64,000 nucleotides of DNA from Caulobacteraceae bacterium (GCA_019748055.1 JAIEQC010000049.1:1-64000), one strand, 5' to 3'; numbered from the stretch's first letter, positions 39,703 to 50,013 are shown. Notes: generated from the sequence alone by a model not told the origin. Numbers and translations are program-made.

Positions 39703-41531
39703 CGGGTCTCCCTCGCGATCGGATAAAGGCGGAAGCGGTCGTCGAAGAAAGGCGTCCGTTCATAGAACCACTGCAGGCGCGCGTCGCCGTTCGCCGCGAA
39801 CTCGGGCTCCGCCGTCAGCTTGGCCTCGAACTCGGCCCTCAGCGCCGGATCGGCCGCCAGCATGCGGTCCGCCAGCGGCGCGATGGCATAGCCTTCGATG
39901 TATTCCACCCGGTTCAGCACCTCGGGGATCAGTCCCCAAGCGAAGAAACTCTCGTTGGACTGCGGCTCCAGCAGCAGCACGACCACGTCGCCCAGCGGCT
40001 GATCGGTCGGCACCCGCACCGAGCCGACCGGGAAGGTCCAGTCCCGCCGCTCCACCTCCACCGTCTTCACCGAGATCGGCACGTGACCTTCGTTGGTCCG
40101 CCCGGCGACCGTCGGATCGACCAGACGCAGCATGTCCACGTCCACGGTCCGCGGCGCTTCGATACGCTCCATCCGCACGCCATGGATCGCCAGCCGCTGG
40201 ATCAGGTCGGCCCGATGGCCCGGCACCCAATAGGCCTCGGGCCGGCTCAGCGTCAGCGTGGGGCGCGAGCCGTAGAAGGGCAGGGACCACGGCTCCGGGT
40301 CCGGCACGCCCAGCCAGCGAATCTCCTCGCGCCCGGACGCCTCGGACCGGTAGGTCTCATACCGGATGCCCTTGAACTGCACGGTCCGCTGCGGCGTCGG
40401 ATCGGGCTCGAAGTTCGCCGGAATCTCCGCCGGCCTCAATGCCGCATCGGACCGGATCGCCGCACGCAGGTCTCCGCCGTCCTCAGCCAGAATGCGCAGC
40501 GCCGCCTCGATGAAGACGTAGGTCCCCAGAACGCGCTGGTCGAACGGCTTCAGGCTGTGGTTCTCGATCAGGATGGTCGGCACATGCGCCGCCGCGCCCC
40601 AGCCGTTCGAGAACCGTTCACCCAGTCCTCCGTCCGACATCCCGGCCTTCGGATCGTCCCCGTCCACCCCGAACACCAGCTCGCCCGGGATGTGCCCTTG
40701 GCCTTCCAGGGCGCCGTACATCGCCGGCTTGAATGTGGCGTCCAGCCAGGCGGAGCTGTGCGGCGAGCGGCTGTAGGCTCCGCTTTCGCCGTTGAATCCG
40801 AAGGTGATGTCGTACTGGTAATCCATGCCGTCGGTGACGTGCACGTCGACGTACAGGTCCGGCCGGTACTTCACGATCAGGCCGCGCACGGCGCGCATCT
40901 CGGCCTGGTCCAGCTTCATGTAGTCGCGGTTCAGGTTCTGGTTGGTGGCGGTGTTCCGCCAGCCCTGGATCCGCGGGCCGCGCTGGTTCGGGCGGCTGTA
41001 CTCAGACGCCCGCTCGTGCCCGTCGACCGACAGGATGGGGATCAGGATCAGGTTCACCTCGTCCAGCAGGTGCGCCTTGCCGTAGTGGGCGATGTCCCGC
41101 AGCAGCATCATCCCGGCGTCCTTGCCGTCGATCTCGCCCGGGTGGATGCCCGCCTGGACCATCAGCACCGGCTTGGCCGGATCGAACGCCGCGCCGTCCT
41201 TCGACGCGATCACCGCATAGATCGACCGCCCCTCGGGAGAAGTCCCGAACTCTTCGATGCGGATCAGGTCCGACGACGCGTCCAGCCGGTCGAACCATGC
41301 CCGTGTCCCGGCGTAATCAGGGCTGAAGTTCAGGTCCGGATCCTTCTCGAAATCCGTGGCCCACGGATCGGTCGCGGGGCGCAGCAGGGCACGACTGGCT
41401 CCGTTCCACTCCGGCGCGGGCGGCAGGAACTCCGTGTCCCAGGGGGCGGCGTTCGGGGCGGACTGGCTCATGGCGGGGCTCGCGGACAGGGTCAGGGCGG
41501 CCGCGGCCGCAAGGATCGGGAACAGGCGCAT
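39699..41531 (-). CDS. M14-family zinc carboxypeptidase-like metallopeptidase
   Basis: 'PVLMVQAGIHPGEIDGKDAGMMLLRDIAHYGK', 'LDQAEMRAVRGLIVKYRPDLYVDVHVTDG'; signal peptide. Confidence 0.9.
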   Translation of the reverse strand: MRLFPILAAAAALTLSASPAMSQSAPNAAPWDTEFLPPAPEWNGASRALLRPATDPWATDFEKDPDLNFSPDYAGTRAWFDRLDASSDLIRIEEFGTSPEGRSIYAVIASKDGAAFDPAKPVLMVQAGIHPGEIDGKDAGMMLLRDIAHYGKAHLLDEVNLILIPILSVDGHERASEYSRPNQRGPRIQGWRNTATNQNLNRDYMKLDQAEMRAVRGLIVKYRPDLYVDVHVTDGMDYQYDITFGFNGESGAYSRSPHSSAWLDATFKPAMYGALEGQGHIPGELVFGVDGDDPKAGMSDGGLGERFSNGWGAAAHVPTILIENHSLKPFDQRVLGTYVFIEAALRILAEDGGDLRAAIRSDAALRPAEIPANFEPDPTPQRTVQFKGIRYETYRSEASGREEIRWLGVPDPEPWSLPFYGSRPTLTLSRPEAYWVPGHRADLIQRLAIHGVRMERIEAPRTVDVDMLRLVDPTVAGRTNEGHVPISVKTVEVERRDWTFPVGSVRVPTDQPLGDVVVLLLEPQSNESFFAWGLIPEVLNRVEYIEGYAIAPLADRMLAADPALRAEFEAKLTAEPEFAANGDARLQWFYERTPFFDDRFRLYPIARETR

Positions 41532-41680
41532 CCGCCTTCCTCACCCAGGAAACGGCCCAGTTCAACCTGTCGCGCGGCGTTGCGCCACATCATCACGGTG
41601 AAACGCGCTCCCCACCTCCGCCGTTCGTCGGCGGCTGTGTCCGTCGGCGGACGCAGTGTTTCCTCCCAAGGAGTTGCATC

Positions 41681-42466
41681 ATGTCGAAGTGCCTTGCCGC
41701 AGCGGCCGCCCTGGCCGTCGTCTCTCTCGCCGGCGCCGCCCAGGCCCAGTCGGCTCCGGGCCAGTGGACCTTCGGGTTCGAGGCCGGCGCGGAGTTCCCC
41801 GCCGATGGCGACGTCCACACCGGGGCCGTCTCGCCCATCCCCGATCTCGGGCCTCTGAATCCGGCGCTCACCGGCGTCTCGGCCGAGCTGCGGATCGAAC
41901 CGCGCAGCTATGACGACATCTATGGCGAAGCCTTCAATCTGGGCTTCGAAGCCACCTACGGGGTGAGCGCAGACGCCGAAGCCTTCGGCTCGGTCCGCTA
42001 CGTCAAGCAGGACGAAGGCACGGTTCAGGTCGGCGGCGCCTTCGTGCCAGCGCTCACCACCACTCTGCCGGTGTTCGGCACCTTCGGCGACGTGGAGACC
42101 TGGGTGGTCGAAGCGGGCTATCGCCAGTACTTCGGCTCGGGGAACGTCCGTCCCTACGTCGCGGGTCGCCTCGGCGCCGCCTTCACCGACGACGTGAACG
42201 CCACGTTCGAGATTCCGGACGCCGACATCCTGATCGCCGACGTGCCCTTCTATTCCGGCACGACCAGCCTGACGGCGGGCCTCGACCTGGGCGTCTCCTG
42301 GAGGCTCAGCGACGCCGTCACCCTGCAGGCCGAGACCGGCTATCGCTATGTGGGCGAGCTCGACGGCGACGATTCCGCGATCGGCGGCCTGGGCCTCGCC
42401 TCCATCAACGACATCGGCGACCGCAGCTATGTGCCGCTGACGGTTCGGGCGAAGTTCGCGTTCTGA
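41681..42466 (+). CDS. Outer membrane beta-barrel protein
   Basis: Signal peptide 'AALAVVSLAGAAQAQ'; alternating strand pattern; terminal aromatic 'VPLTVRAKFAF'. Confidence 0.8.
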   Translation: MSKCLAAAAALAVVSLAGAAQAQSAPGQWTFGFEAGAEFPADGDVHTGAVSPIPDLGPLNPALTGVSAELRIEPRSYDDIYGEAFNLGFEATYGVSADAEAFGSVRYVKQDEGTVQVGGAFVPALTTTLPVFGTFGDVETWVVEAGYRQYFGSGNVRPYVAGRLGAAFTDDVNATFEIPDADILIADVPFYSGTTSLTAGLDLGVSWRLSDAVTLQAETGYRYVGELDGDDSAIGGLGLASINDIGDRSYVPLTVRAKFAF

Positions 42467-42526
42467 CGGTTGAGCGAGGCCCGGGCCGCCGGGCCTCGCT
42501 CACCTCCTTGCCGCCGCGTCCGCCGG

Positions 42527-42874
42527 TCAGTCTTCGGTCATGTTCCCCAGGGCCGCATTCAGCCGCGCGATTTCGCGTTCCTCGCGCTCGCGGCGCCGGT
42601 TCAGTCCTGCGAGCTGGCGTTCCTGAGCCGACGTCTTACCGCCGGCCGCTTCGGCCGCGGATTCGATGACCTCGATCTCCTCGTCGATCTCGGCCAGACG
42701 TTCCTCGGCCTCGAGGAGCGAGTTGGTCAGGCGTTCTTCGCGCGTGAGCCTCGGGGCGGCAGACGCTCTGGCGGCGTTTCGCCCGGCGAGAACCTGAGCG
42801 TCGGCGGTCGTCGCAACGGTCGCCGCAGGGATGGCCGTCGCCAATGCTGCGGCGCAAATCAGGAAAAGGCGCAT
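42527..42874 (-). CDS. Secreted coiled-coil hypothetical protein
   Basis: Signal peptide then 'LTREERLTNSLLEAEERLAEIDEEIEVIESAAEAAGGKTSAQERQLAGLNRRREREEREIARLNAAL'. Confidence 0.65.
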   Translation of the reverse strand: MRLFLICAAALATAIPAATVATTADAQVLAGRNAARASAAPRLTREERLTNSLLEAEERLAEIDEEIEVIESAAEAAGGKTSAQERQLAGLNRRREREEREIARLNAALGNMTED

Positions 42875-43034
42875 CAGAAGCTCTCTGCAAAAGCTGACGA
42901 AGAGTACTCAGCTTAAATTACTTTTCGGTCACGATAATAGCGATATTTCGCCACATTCTACGCACGACGGACGAACCGTGCGGGCCTCGTCGTCAGTTCG
43001 CCGAAACGCACCCGGCGTCGCTCATGCCGCTCCG

Positions 43035-43616
43035 CTAGCTCCAGGCGCCTTGAAGGACGAGCAGCAGATAGCGCGCGATGATGAGGACCAGGGCCACGGC
43101 GTTCACCCAGCGCCGCCTCGAGAACCAGATGGCGATCAGGCAGGCGTAGTAGAGGAAGGCGGTCCACGACACCGAGATGTCGAGCCAGGAGGCCTTCCAG
43201 ACCGCGAAGCCGTCCTGGGCCAGCAGGAGGGTGCCCACGTCGTAGAGCAGCACGCCCGCCAGCGTGATCACGCCCAGGATGAAGCGCCGTCGCTTGAGAT
43301 AGTGGTCGTCCAGATCGCTCCAGTCGGCCAGCGATTTCGGAAACACCACGCTGGCGGCGACGTAGTAGAAACCCGAGATGACGATGCCGATGACCAGGGC
43401 CAGATAGGTGACCTCGGCGTCCCGGTACTGCTGCCAGGCGTAGAGCCAAAAGGCCGCGAGATCGAGCAGCAGGAACAACGCCAGCAGAGGCGTGAGCACA
43501 CCCACCCGCACCGCGCGGCGCTCCTCCACCAGCCTCGCCACGCCGGCGATGACCTCGGCCACCGACAGGCCGAGCACCAGGCCGAAGAGGGTGAAGAAGA
43601 ACTCGAAGTCGCTCAT
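43035..43616 (-). CDS. Tandem paralogous membrane protein, copy 1 (operon-distal)
   Basis: MSDFEFFFTLFGLVLGLSVAEVIAGVARLVEERRAVRVGVLTPLLAL; YYVAASVVFPKSLADWSDLDDHYLKRRR. Confidence 0.8.
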   Translation of the reverse strand: MSDFEFFFTLFGLVLGLSVAEVIAGVARLVEERRAVRVGVLTPLLALFLLLDLAAFWLYAWQQYRDAEVTYLALVIGIVISGFYYVAASVVFPKSLADWSDLDDHYLKRRRFILGVITLAGVLLYDVGTLLLAQDGFAVWKASWLDISVSWTAFLYYACLIAIWFSRRRWVNAVALVLIIARYLLLVLQGAWS

Positions 43617-43622
43617 GGGCTC

Positions 43623-44204
43623 CTAGCTCAGCGGCGGCAGGCGCAGGAAGCTGGTGACGTTCACGCCGAGCATCACCAGCAGCAGGGCCAGGTTCACCAC
43701 CTTGCGTCGGATCAGGAGGATCGGCGGGATGCAGGCGAAGAAGATCAGCGGCTGCCACGACAGGGACAGGTCGGTCCAGAAGTCCAGACGCGCGGCGCGA
43801 CCCTCGGCGCTCAGGCTGGGGATCAGCTCGAACATCGTCAGGCCCGCGGCGGCGATGCACACCATGACCAGCCGCCGGTGGCGCAGATAGACCTCGTCGA
43901 GATCCGGCTCGCGCCCGAAGTCCCGAGGCAGGACCACCGAGGCGGCGACGTAGTAGAGGGCCGAGGCGCCCAGCGCCAAAACGATGACGCCGTAACCCAG
44001 TGGGCGGTCGCTGTAAGCCTGATAGGCGCTGAGCCAGAAGCCGCAGAGGTCGGTCAGCAGCAGGAGCGCCAGCACGGGCGTCAGCATCCCGATCCTGACG
44101 CCGCGCGCGTCATGGGCCAGCCGCGCGAAGCCGGAGACGACCTCCACCACGGAGAGACCCAGGACGAGCCCATAGAGGGTGAAGAAGAACTCGAACGGGC
44201 TCAT
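43623..44204 (-). CDS. Tandem paralogous membrane protein, copy 2
   Basis: MSPFEFFFTLYGLVLGLSVVEVVSGFARLAHDARGVRIGMLTPVLAL; YYVAASVVLPRDFGREPDLDEVYLRHRR. Confidence 0.8.
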   Translation of the reverse strand: MSPFEFFFTLYGLVLGLSVVEVVSGFARLAHDARGVRIGMLTPVLALLLLTDLCGFWLSAYQAYSDRPLGYGVIVLALGASALYYVAASVVLPRDFGREPDLDEVYLRHRRLVMVCIAAAGLTMFELIPSLSAEGRAARLDFWTDLSLSWQPLIFFACIPPILLIRRKVVNLALLLVMLGVNVTSFLRLPPLS

Positions 44205-44743
44205 CAGTAGAGCCACCAGATGACCAGGACCGAGGCTAGCGCCAGACCGATCCGGTGCGCCCACAGATTTCGCCAGAACAGCAGCACGATCGGGATCAGG
44301 TAGATGACGACGAAGGTCTCCAGCAGGGCCTGCACCGAGTAGACACGCCCGCCGCTGAGGTATCCGACCATTCCCGCCGACGTCGGGATCATCATGGCCA
44401 CCATGACCAGCCGCGAATGGGACAGGTAGAAGTCGTCGAGCGACTGATGGCGGTCGGCGTCGTCGGGGAACATCACCGTGCTGACGACGACGTAAGGCAG
44501 AGCGACGGCCAGGCTGATGATGAAGACCGTCGCGTCTATGGGAACGTCTTGCAGACTCTGCCAGGCACCGGTCCAGTTGAGCACAGCGTGGCTGAGCAGC
44601 CAGACGCCCAGCAGAGGCACGCAGACGCCGATCCGAACCTCGTCGCGCGCCCGCCACAGCTTGCCGAAGCCGATGCCGACATTGGCCACCGCGATGCCGA
44701 GGATCAGGCCGAAGAAGCTGAACAAGAACTCGAACGGGCTCAT
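44204..44743 (-). CDS. Tandem paralogous membrane protein, copy 3
   Basis: MSPFEFLFSFFGLILGIAVANVGIGFGKLWRARDEVRIGVCVPLLGV; YVVVSTVMFPDDADRHQSLDDFYLSHSR. Confidence 0.8.
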   Translation of the reverse strand: MSPFEFLFSFFGLILGIAVANVGIGFGKLWRARDEVRIGVCVPLLGVWLLSHAVLNWTGAWQSLQDVPIDATVFIISLAVALPYVVVSTVMFPDDADRHQSLDDFYLSHSRLVMVAMMIPTSAGMVGYLSGGRVYSVQALLETFVVIYLIPIVLLFWRNLWAHRIGLALASVLVIWWLY

Positions 44744-45357
44744 CGGGTGTCGTCCGGAGAGGCGCTGCCGAGCTCCCAGGCTCCCCCCTGCGCGAGGAGG
44801 AAGACGTCGGAAATCACCAGGTGCGCGTCCATCGCGAACAGCCCGAGGAAGGCCAGGGCGGCGAGACGTCCCTTGGGGAGGAAGGCGGCCAGCAGCGCCA
44901 GGCTTGCGAACATCACCATCAGCCGCAGAAAGCCCCAGAGGGCCTCCGGCGCCTGGGCCGAGATGAGCATGGCCGCGACGCTGAAGTTCAGCATCTTGGC
45001 GGCGAGGACCAGGCTGAAGATCAGGCGGTGATGGCGCCAGTAGTGGGCGTCGAGGTCCAGACCGTCCTCGATCTCGCGAGGAAAGACCAGGGTGGCGGCG
45101 AGGTAGAGCAGGCCGCTCGTCGTCAGCCCCAGCATCAGCAGGGCGATGCTGTAGGGAGCGTTCTGATTCAGGATCAGCGACTGGTTCCAGAAGGTCGCGA
45201 CGTCGATGACCATGAAGATGGCCAGGAGGGGCGTCAGCCAGCCGACCCGGATGCGGTGCCCCTCGTGCACCAGCCGGCCCACGCCTGCGACCAGCTCCAC
45301 CACCGCCAGTCCCGCGACGAGGCCGATGAAGGTGAAGGAGAACTCAAACGTGCTCAT
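44740..45357 (-). CDS. Tandem paralogous membrane protein, copy 4
   Basis: MSTFEFSFTFIGLVAGLAVVELVAGVGRLVHEGHRIRVGWLTPLLAI; LYLAATLVFPREIEDGLDLDAHYWRHHR. Confidence 0.8.
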   Translation of the reverse strand: MSTFEFSFTFIGLVAGLAVVELVAGVGRLVHEGHRIRVGWLTPLLAIFMVIDVATFWNQSLILNQNAPYSIALLMLGLTTSGLLYLAATLVFPREIEDGLDLDAHYWRHHRLIFSLVLAAKMLNFSVAAMLISAQAPEALWGFLRLMVMFASLALLAAFLPKGRLAALAFLGLFAMDAHLVISDVFLLAQGGAWELGSASPDDTR

Positions 45358-45893
45358 CGGAACAGGCCCGCAAGCTGAACGAGGGGGATGAGTGCAAGAC
45401 CGACCCGGTTCGCGCGCCGGTTCGCGGTGAAGAGCAGGGCCAGCGGGATCAGGATGCGGATGGCGAAGTAAGCGCCCTCAAATCCGCCCGGGTATCCCCT
45501 ACCGTCGACCAGCGCCCACACACGACCCACGATGACCGGCGCGGCGACCCCGATCAGCATGAACCGCCGATGGTCGAAGAAGTGCTCCTCCAGCGAGACG
45601 CCCTGTCCTTCGCGAGGGAACATCAGCCGAGCGATGAATACATAGGGCAGCGCTGTCAGGGCGGTGACCAGCATGAACTCGGCGCCGACCGCCAGAATCT
45701 CCCGATAGGCCCAGAAGGTGATCCATGTGTTCATGATCCCCAGCAGGACACACAGGGCCAGGACCGGCGTGCAGAAGCCGACCTCTATCCTTCGCCGGTC
45801 GCGCCACATGTCCGCAAAGCCCGACACGACCTCTGCCGCCGCGAGGCCCAGGATCAGACTGTAGAAGGCGAAGACGTATTCGAACGCGCTCAA
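45354..45893 (-). CDS. Tandem paralogous membrane protein, copy 5 (operon-proximal)
   Basis: MSAFEYVFAFYSLILGLAAAEVVSGFADMWRDRRRIEVGFCTPVLAL; YVFIARLMFPREGQGVSLEEHFFDHRR. Confidence 0.8.
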   Translation of the reverse strand: MSAFEYVFAFYSLILGLAAAEVVSGFADMWRDRRRIEVGFCTPVLALCVLLGIMNTWITFWAYREILAVGAEFMLVTALTALPYVFIARLMFPREGQGVSLEEHFFDHRRFMLIGVAAPVIVGRVWALVDGRGYPGGFEGAYFAIRILIPLALLFTANRRANRVGLALIPLVQLAGLFR

Positions 45894-45925
45894 CCGGCCC
45901 CCCGACCGTGATTCATACGGTCAAG

Positions 45926-47455
45926 CTATTTCCAGATCGGCGTTCCGTCACCCGGCAATCCCAGCCGGTCCCACATCTCCGAGACCCGGTCGACCACGGC
46001 CTCGTCCATGCGGATCACCTCGCCCCATTCGCGCTTGGTCTCGGGCTCCAGCTTGTCGGTGGCGTCCAAGCCGATCTTGGAGCCCAGCCCGCTCTCGGGG
46101 CTGGCAAAGTCCAGATAATCGATCGGGGTGTTCTCGATCACCGTGATGTCCCGCGCCGGATCCATCTTGGTGGAGATCGCCCACATCACGTCCTTCCAGT
46201 CGCGGGCGTTCACGTCGTGATCCACGACGATGACCCACTTGGTGTACATGAACTGGCGCAGAAAGCTCCAGACGCCCAGCATCACCCGCTTGGCGTGGCC
46301 GGGATAGGCCTTCTTCATCGACACCACGGCGATGCGATAGCTGCACCCCTCGGGCGGCAGCCAGAAGTCGACGATCTCGGGGAACTGCTGCTGCAGCAGG
46401 GGGATGAACACCTCGTTCAGCGCCTCGCCCAGCACGCTGGGCTCGTCCGGCGGCCGGCCGGTGAAGGTGGTCAGATAGATCGGGTCGCGACGCATGGTGA
46501 TCACCGTCACCTGAAACACCGGGAAGGTCTCGACCGAGTTGTAGTAGCCGGTGTGGTCGCCGTAGGGGCCCTCCGGCGCGTGCTCGTCCAGCAGGACGTG
46601 GCCCTCCAGCACGATCTCGGCCTGCGCCGGCACCATCAGCGGCACGGTCTTGCAGGGCACAAGCTCGGTCTTGGCCCCGCGCAGCAGGCCGGCGAACTGG
46701 TATTCCGACAGGGTGTCGGGCACCGGCGTCACCGCCGCCAGGATCGTGCCCGGATCGGGGCCCAGAACCACGGCGCAGGGCAGCGGCTCGCGCTTTCCGG
46801 CCTTCTTGTGCCGCGCGTAATGCTGGGCCCCGCCGCGATGGGCCAGCCAGCGCATGATGGCCTTGTCCTTGCCCAGCACCTGCATGCGGTAGATGCCCAG
46901 GTTGAAGTCGTCCTCGCGGTCGTCGGACGGTCCCTTCGTGACCACCAGGCCCCAGGTAATGAGGGGGGCGGGTTCGCCGGGCCAACAGCCCTGGATCGGC
47001 AACGATGTCAGGTCGATCTGGTCGCCCTTCAGCACCACCTGCTGGACCGGCGCGGTCTTCACGACCTTGGGCCGCATGGCCATGACGGTCTGCATCAGCG
47101 GCAGCATCTCCATGGCGTCGCCCAGGCCCCGCGGCGGCGTCGGATTGCGCAGGAAGGCCAGCAGTTCGCCGACTTCGCGCAGTTCCGCCGCCGTCGTCCG
47201 CGCCTTCTTCTCCAGCGTGACGCCCATGGCCACGCGCTTCACCGTGCCGAACAGATTGGCCAGGCAGGGGATGGGGCTGATCGAGCCGTCTGGCATGACC
47301 GGCTTTTCGAAGATCACCGCCGGGCCGCCGTTGCGCAGCAGCCGCGTCTGGATCTCCGTCATCTCCAGATGGGTCGACACCGGCTCGCTGACGCGCACCA
47401 ACTCGCCCTCGGCTTCCAGCATGTCGATGAAGTCGCGCAGGGACGAATAGGCCAT
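45926..47455 (-). CDS. ubiD: UbiD-family decarboxylase (3-octaprenyl-4-hydroxybenzoate carboxy-lyase)
   Basis: '[52 protein letters not shown]', '[44 protein letters not shown]'. Confidence 0.95.
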   Translation of the reverse strand: MAYSSLRDFIDMLEAEGELVRVSEPVSTHLEMTEIQTRLLRNGGPAVIFEKPVMPDGSISPIPCLANLFGTVKRVAMGVTLEKKARTTAAELREVGELLAFLRNPTPPRGLGDAMEMLPLMQTVMAMRPKVVKTAPVQQVVLKGDQIDLTSLPIQGCWPGEPAPLITWGLVVTKGPSDDREDDFNLGIYRMQVLGKDKAIMRWLAHRGGAQHYARHKKAGKREPLPCAVVLGPDPGTILAAVTPVPDTLSEYQFAGLLRGAKTELVPCKTVPLMVPAQAEIVLEGHVLLDEHAPEGPYGDHTGYYNSVETFPVFQVTVITMRRDPIYLTTFTGRPPDEPSVLGEALNEVFIPLLQQQFPEIVDFWLPPEGCSYRIAVVSMKKAYPGHAKRVMLGVWSFLRQFMYTKWVIVVDHDVNARDWKDVMWAISTKMDPARDITVIENTPIDYLDFASPESGLGSKIGLDATDKLEPETKREWGEVIRMDEAVVDRVSEMWDRLGLPGDGTPIWK

Positions 47456-47465
47456 GCGGCTTGGC

Positions 47466-48119
47466 TTAGGCGGGGGCGCGCGTCCTGTCACGCCCGGCCA
47501 GGCTGCGGTCGATCGCCACTACGGCCAGGCCAACCATGGCGAAGAAGACCAGCAGGCCTGAGAAGTTCACCGCCGCCCCGGCGATCCCCAAGGCGTCCAC
47601 GTCCACGAACCAGTACGGCCACCAGCCGCTGGCCGATCCGTGCAGCAGCGTCCAGCCGCCGTAGGCCAGCGGGAAGATCAGCCACCTCAGCGGCTCCCGC
47701 CAGCCCAGCCGCGTCCGGGGCGTCAGCGCCAGCCAGTCGATCAGCATGGCCAGCGGCATCACCGTGTGCAGGCTCTGATCGACCCACCACTGCAGCCCCG
47801 TCGGCTTCCACGTGGCGGCCAGCAGCAGGTGATAGACCGCCCCCACCACCACCGCGAACATCGTGACCGCCGCCCGCGCCGAGTTCGACGCCGCGAAGCG
47901 CCCGACCGCAGTCCCACCCGCCAGCGGCGCCGTCATCGCCAGCGCCACCAGCAGGTTGGTCAGGATGGTGAAGTAGCTGAAGAAGTTCAGCGTCCGCCCG
48001 GCGATCTCGGCCGGCGGCACGCCGTCGATCATCAGGGCGTACTGCGCCCCCAGCGTCGCCCAGCCCAGGCCGGCGAACGCCCCGCGCCAGATCGCGCCGG
48101 CTTTCAGCCGACCAGCCAT
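47466..48119 (-). CDS. Pr6Pr-like six-TM membrane protein
   Basis: '[19 protein letters not shown]', '[20 protein letters not shown]', '[30 protein letters not shown]'. Confidence 0.8.
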   Translation of the reverse strand: MAGRLKAGAIWRGAFAGLGWATLGAQYALMIDGVPPAEIAGRTLNFFSYFTILTNLLVALAMTAPLAGGTAVGRFAASNSARAAVTMFAVVVGAVYHLLLAATWKPTGLQWWVDQSLHTVMPLAMLIDWLALTPRTRLGWREPLRWLIFPLAYGGWTLLHGSASGWWPYWFVDVDALGIAGAAVNFSGLLVFFAMVGLAVVAIDRSLAGRDRTRAPA

Positions 48120-48253
48120 GCCACGCAGACCGCCACGCCCGCCAAGACGCCGGCCCACGCGCCGACCTTCAGCGCCCGGCGGTCGCGACCGCCGTCGCGC
48201 AGCCCCGCCCTCAGGCCTCTCAGAAAGACGTCGATCGCCGGTTTCGAGGTCAT
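48104..48253 (-). CDS. Small membrane hypothetical protein
   Basis: [49 protein letters not shown]; overlaps both neighbours by a few bp, consistent with translational coupling. Confidence 0.5.
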   Translation of the reverse strand: MTSKPAIDVFLRGLRAGLRDGGRDRRALKVGAWAGVLAGVAVCVAWLVG

Positions 48254-49101
48254 GCCCATTCGTCGTCCCAACGGAAGTCCTTGTCCAGCCAGTCGCCCAG
48301 CCGCCCGTCGGGCCGCGCCAGGGCGTGGATGCGGTCCATCTCCTCCGGCGTCAGTTCGAAGTCGAAGACGTCGAAGCTCTCGGCCGCCCGGCTTTCCTTG
48401 GTCGTGCGCGGGATGGCGATCACCCCCTGCTGGATCAGCCAGCGCAGCGTCACCTGCGCCGCCGTCTTGCCGTGGGCCCGGCCGATCTCGACCAGGGTGG
48501 CGTCGTCCGCCACCTGACCCTGCGCCAGCGGAGACCAGGCCGTGACCGACGACCCCAGCTCGCGCGCGGTCTCCAGCAGCTTGGTCAGCTTCAGATAGGG
48601 GTGGTACTCGACCTGATTGGTCACCAGCCGCGCCTCCGACAACGACTGCGCACGCCGCCACTCCGCCGACGGGAAGTTCGACAGGCCGATCGACCGCGTC
48701 AGCCCGCGCGCTTTGGCCGCGTTCAGCGCGCCCAGCGTCTCCTCCCACGCCGGCGACGTCTTGGGCCAGTGCAGCAGCAGCAGGTCGGGCGTCGTGCCCA
48801 GGCTGGCGGCCGACTCCTCGGCCTGGCGCAGGAGGGCGTCGTGCCCGAAATGCGCCACCCAGATCTTGGTCGTCAGCCAGACGTCCTCGCGCCGGACCAG
48901 ACCCTCGTCGATCGCGTCCCGGATGCCGGCCCCCACCGCCGCCTCGTTCTTGTAGATCCAGGCCGTGTCGATGTGGCGATAGCCGATCCGCAGCGCCTCG
49001 CGCACCATCCGCCGGGCGTCGTCGGGCTCCAGCTGCCAGGTGCCGAACCCCAGCAGGGGGATGGCATGGCCGTCGACATGGGCGGCGGGCTGGTCTGTCA
49101 T
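48250..49101 (-). CDS. Aldo/keto reductase
   Basis: 'LLGFGTWQLEPDDARRMVREALRIGYRHIDTAWIYKNEAAVGAGIRDAI', 'DLLLLHWPKTSPAW', 'GLSNF'. Confidence 0.93.
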   Translation of the reverse strand: MTDQPAAHVDGHAIPLLGFGTWQLEPDDARRMVREALRIGYRHIDTAWIYKNEAAVGAGIRDAIDEGLVRREDVWLTTKIWVAHFGHDALLRQAEESAASLGTTPDLLLLHWPKTSPAWEETLGALNAAKARGLTRSIGLSNFPSAEWRRAQSLSEARLVTNQVEYHPYLKLTKLLETARELGSSVTAWSPLAQGQVADDATLVEIGRAHGKTAAQVTLRWLIQQGVIAIPRTTKESRAAESFDVFDFELTPEEMDRIHALARPDGRLGDWLDKDFRWDDEWA

Positions 49102-49137
49102 GGGGCGCTCCAGAGCGGGTGAGGCGAGGGGAACGCC

Positions 49138-50013
49138 TCAGGTGGGACGCCGCTCCGCCGGTTCAACCAGCCAGTCCGCGATCTCGTCCCACAGCGGCTC
49201 CAGTCCGCGCCGGAACGCGCCCTCGTGCCCGATGCGGGCGACGCCGTAGTCCCGCGGGGTCCGGACGATCATTTCCGAAGGCGCGCGCGGATAGATCGCC
49301 AGCATGTCCGGCGCCGTGCGGGGATTGGCGATGGGGTCGTCGGTGAATATCCAGCTGCGGATCGGCGCGCTCACCTCCGCGAACCGGTGGGGCGCCAGCC
49401 GTCCCTCCAGCTCGTCGGCGAAATAGCGGGGGTTCAGGCACCACCGCCGCCAGGTCTCGAACACGCCGCGGGGCAGGTCCGCCCCCCGCCACAGCCGCCC
49501 GCTCTTCACATAGCCGCGCCGCATCAGGTCGAAAGGCCCGAAGCCGAACCAGAAGAACAGCTCCAGCGGATTGTAGCTGCGGTGGTGCTTGCCCCAATAG
49601 CCGGATCCCACCGAGACGAAGGCGTGCCGGTCGATCCGCTCGTGATTGTCCATGAAGCCCACGAAGTGTCCGCCCACGCTGTGCCCCACGTGCACGATCG
49701 GCAGGCCCGGCGCGGCCTCCGCCAGAGCGTCCAGCGCCGCCGGCATGTCCAGCCGGCCCCAATCCGGATAGTCCATCCGCATCGCCGCCAGATCGTCCGG
49801 CCGCGACCCGGCGATGCCGCGAAAGTCATAGGTCAGGGCCGACAGCCCCCGCCCCGCCATGTGCCGCGCGAACCGGTCGTAGAAGCCCAGCGGGAACCCG
49901 GTGCCCGAGCTGATCAGAACCGCGGCCTGCGGCGCCTCCGCCGGAAACAGCCGCGCCGCCAGCGGAAAGCCGTCGCGGGCCGGGATGGTCAGGTCTCGGG
50001 GCTGCGGCGGCAT
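49138..50013 (-). CDS. Alpha/beta hydrolase
   Basis: 'AAVLISSGTGFPLGFYDRFARHMAGRGLSALTYDFRGIAGSRP', 'IVHVGHSVGGHFVGFMDNHERIDRHAFVSVGSGYWGKHH'. Confidence 0.85.
   Translation of the reverse strand: MPPQPRDLTIPARDGFPLAARLFPAEAPQAAVLISSGTGFPLGFYDRFARHMAGRGLSALTYDFRGIAGSRPDDLAAMRMDYPDWGRLDMPAALDALAEAAPGLPIVHVGHSVGGHFVGFMDNHERIDRHAFVSVGSGYWGKHHRSYNPLELFFWFGFGPFDLMRRGYVKSGRLWRGADLPRGVFETWRRWCLNPRYFADELEGRLAPHRFAEVSAPIRSWIFTDDPIANPRTAPDMLAIYPRAPSEMIVRTPRDYGVARIGHEGAFRRGLEPLWDEIADWLVEPAERRPT

Noticed and set aside
43035-45893. Paralogue array as an anti-phage defence or toxin-antitoxin system
   Set aside because: No nuclease, NTPase, protease or effector domain is recognisable and there are no mobile-element neighbours; function left open.
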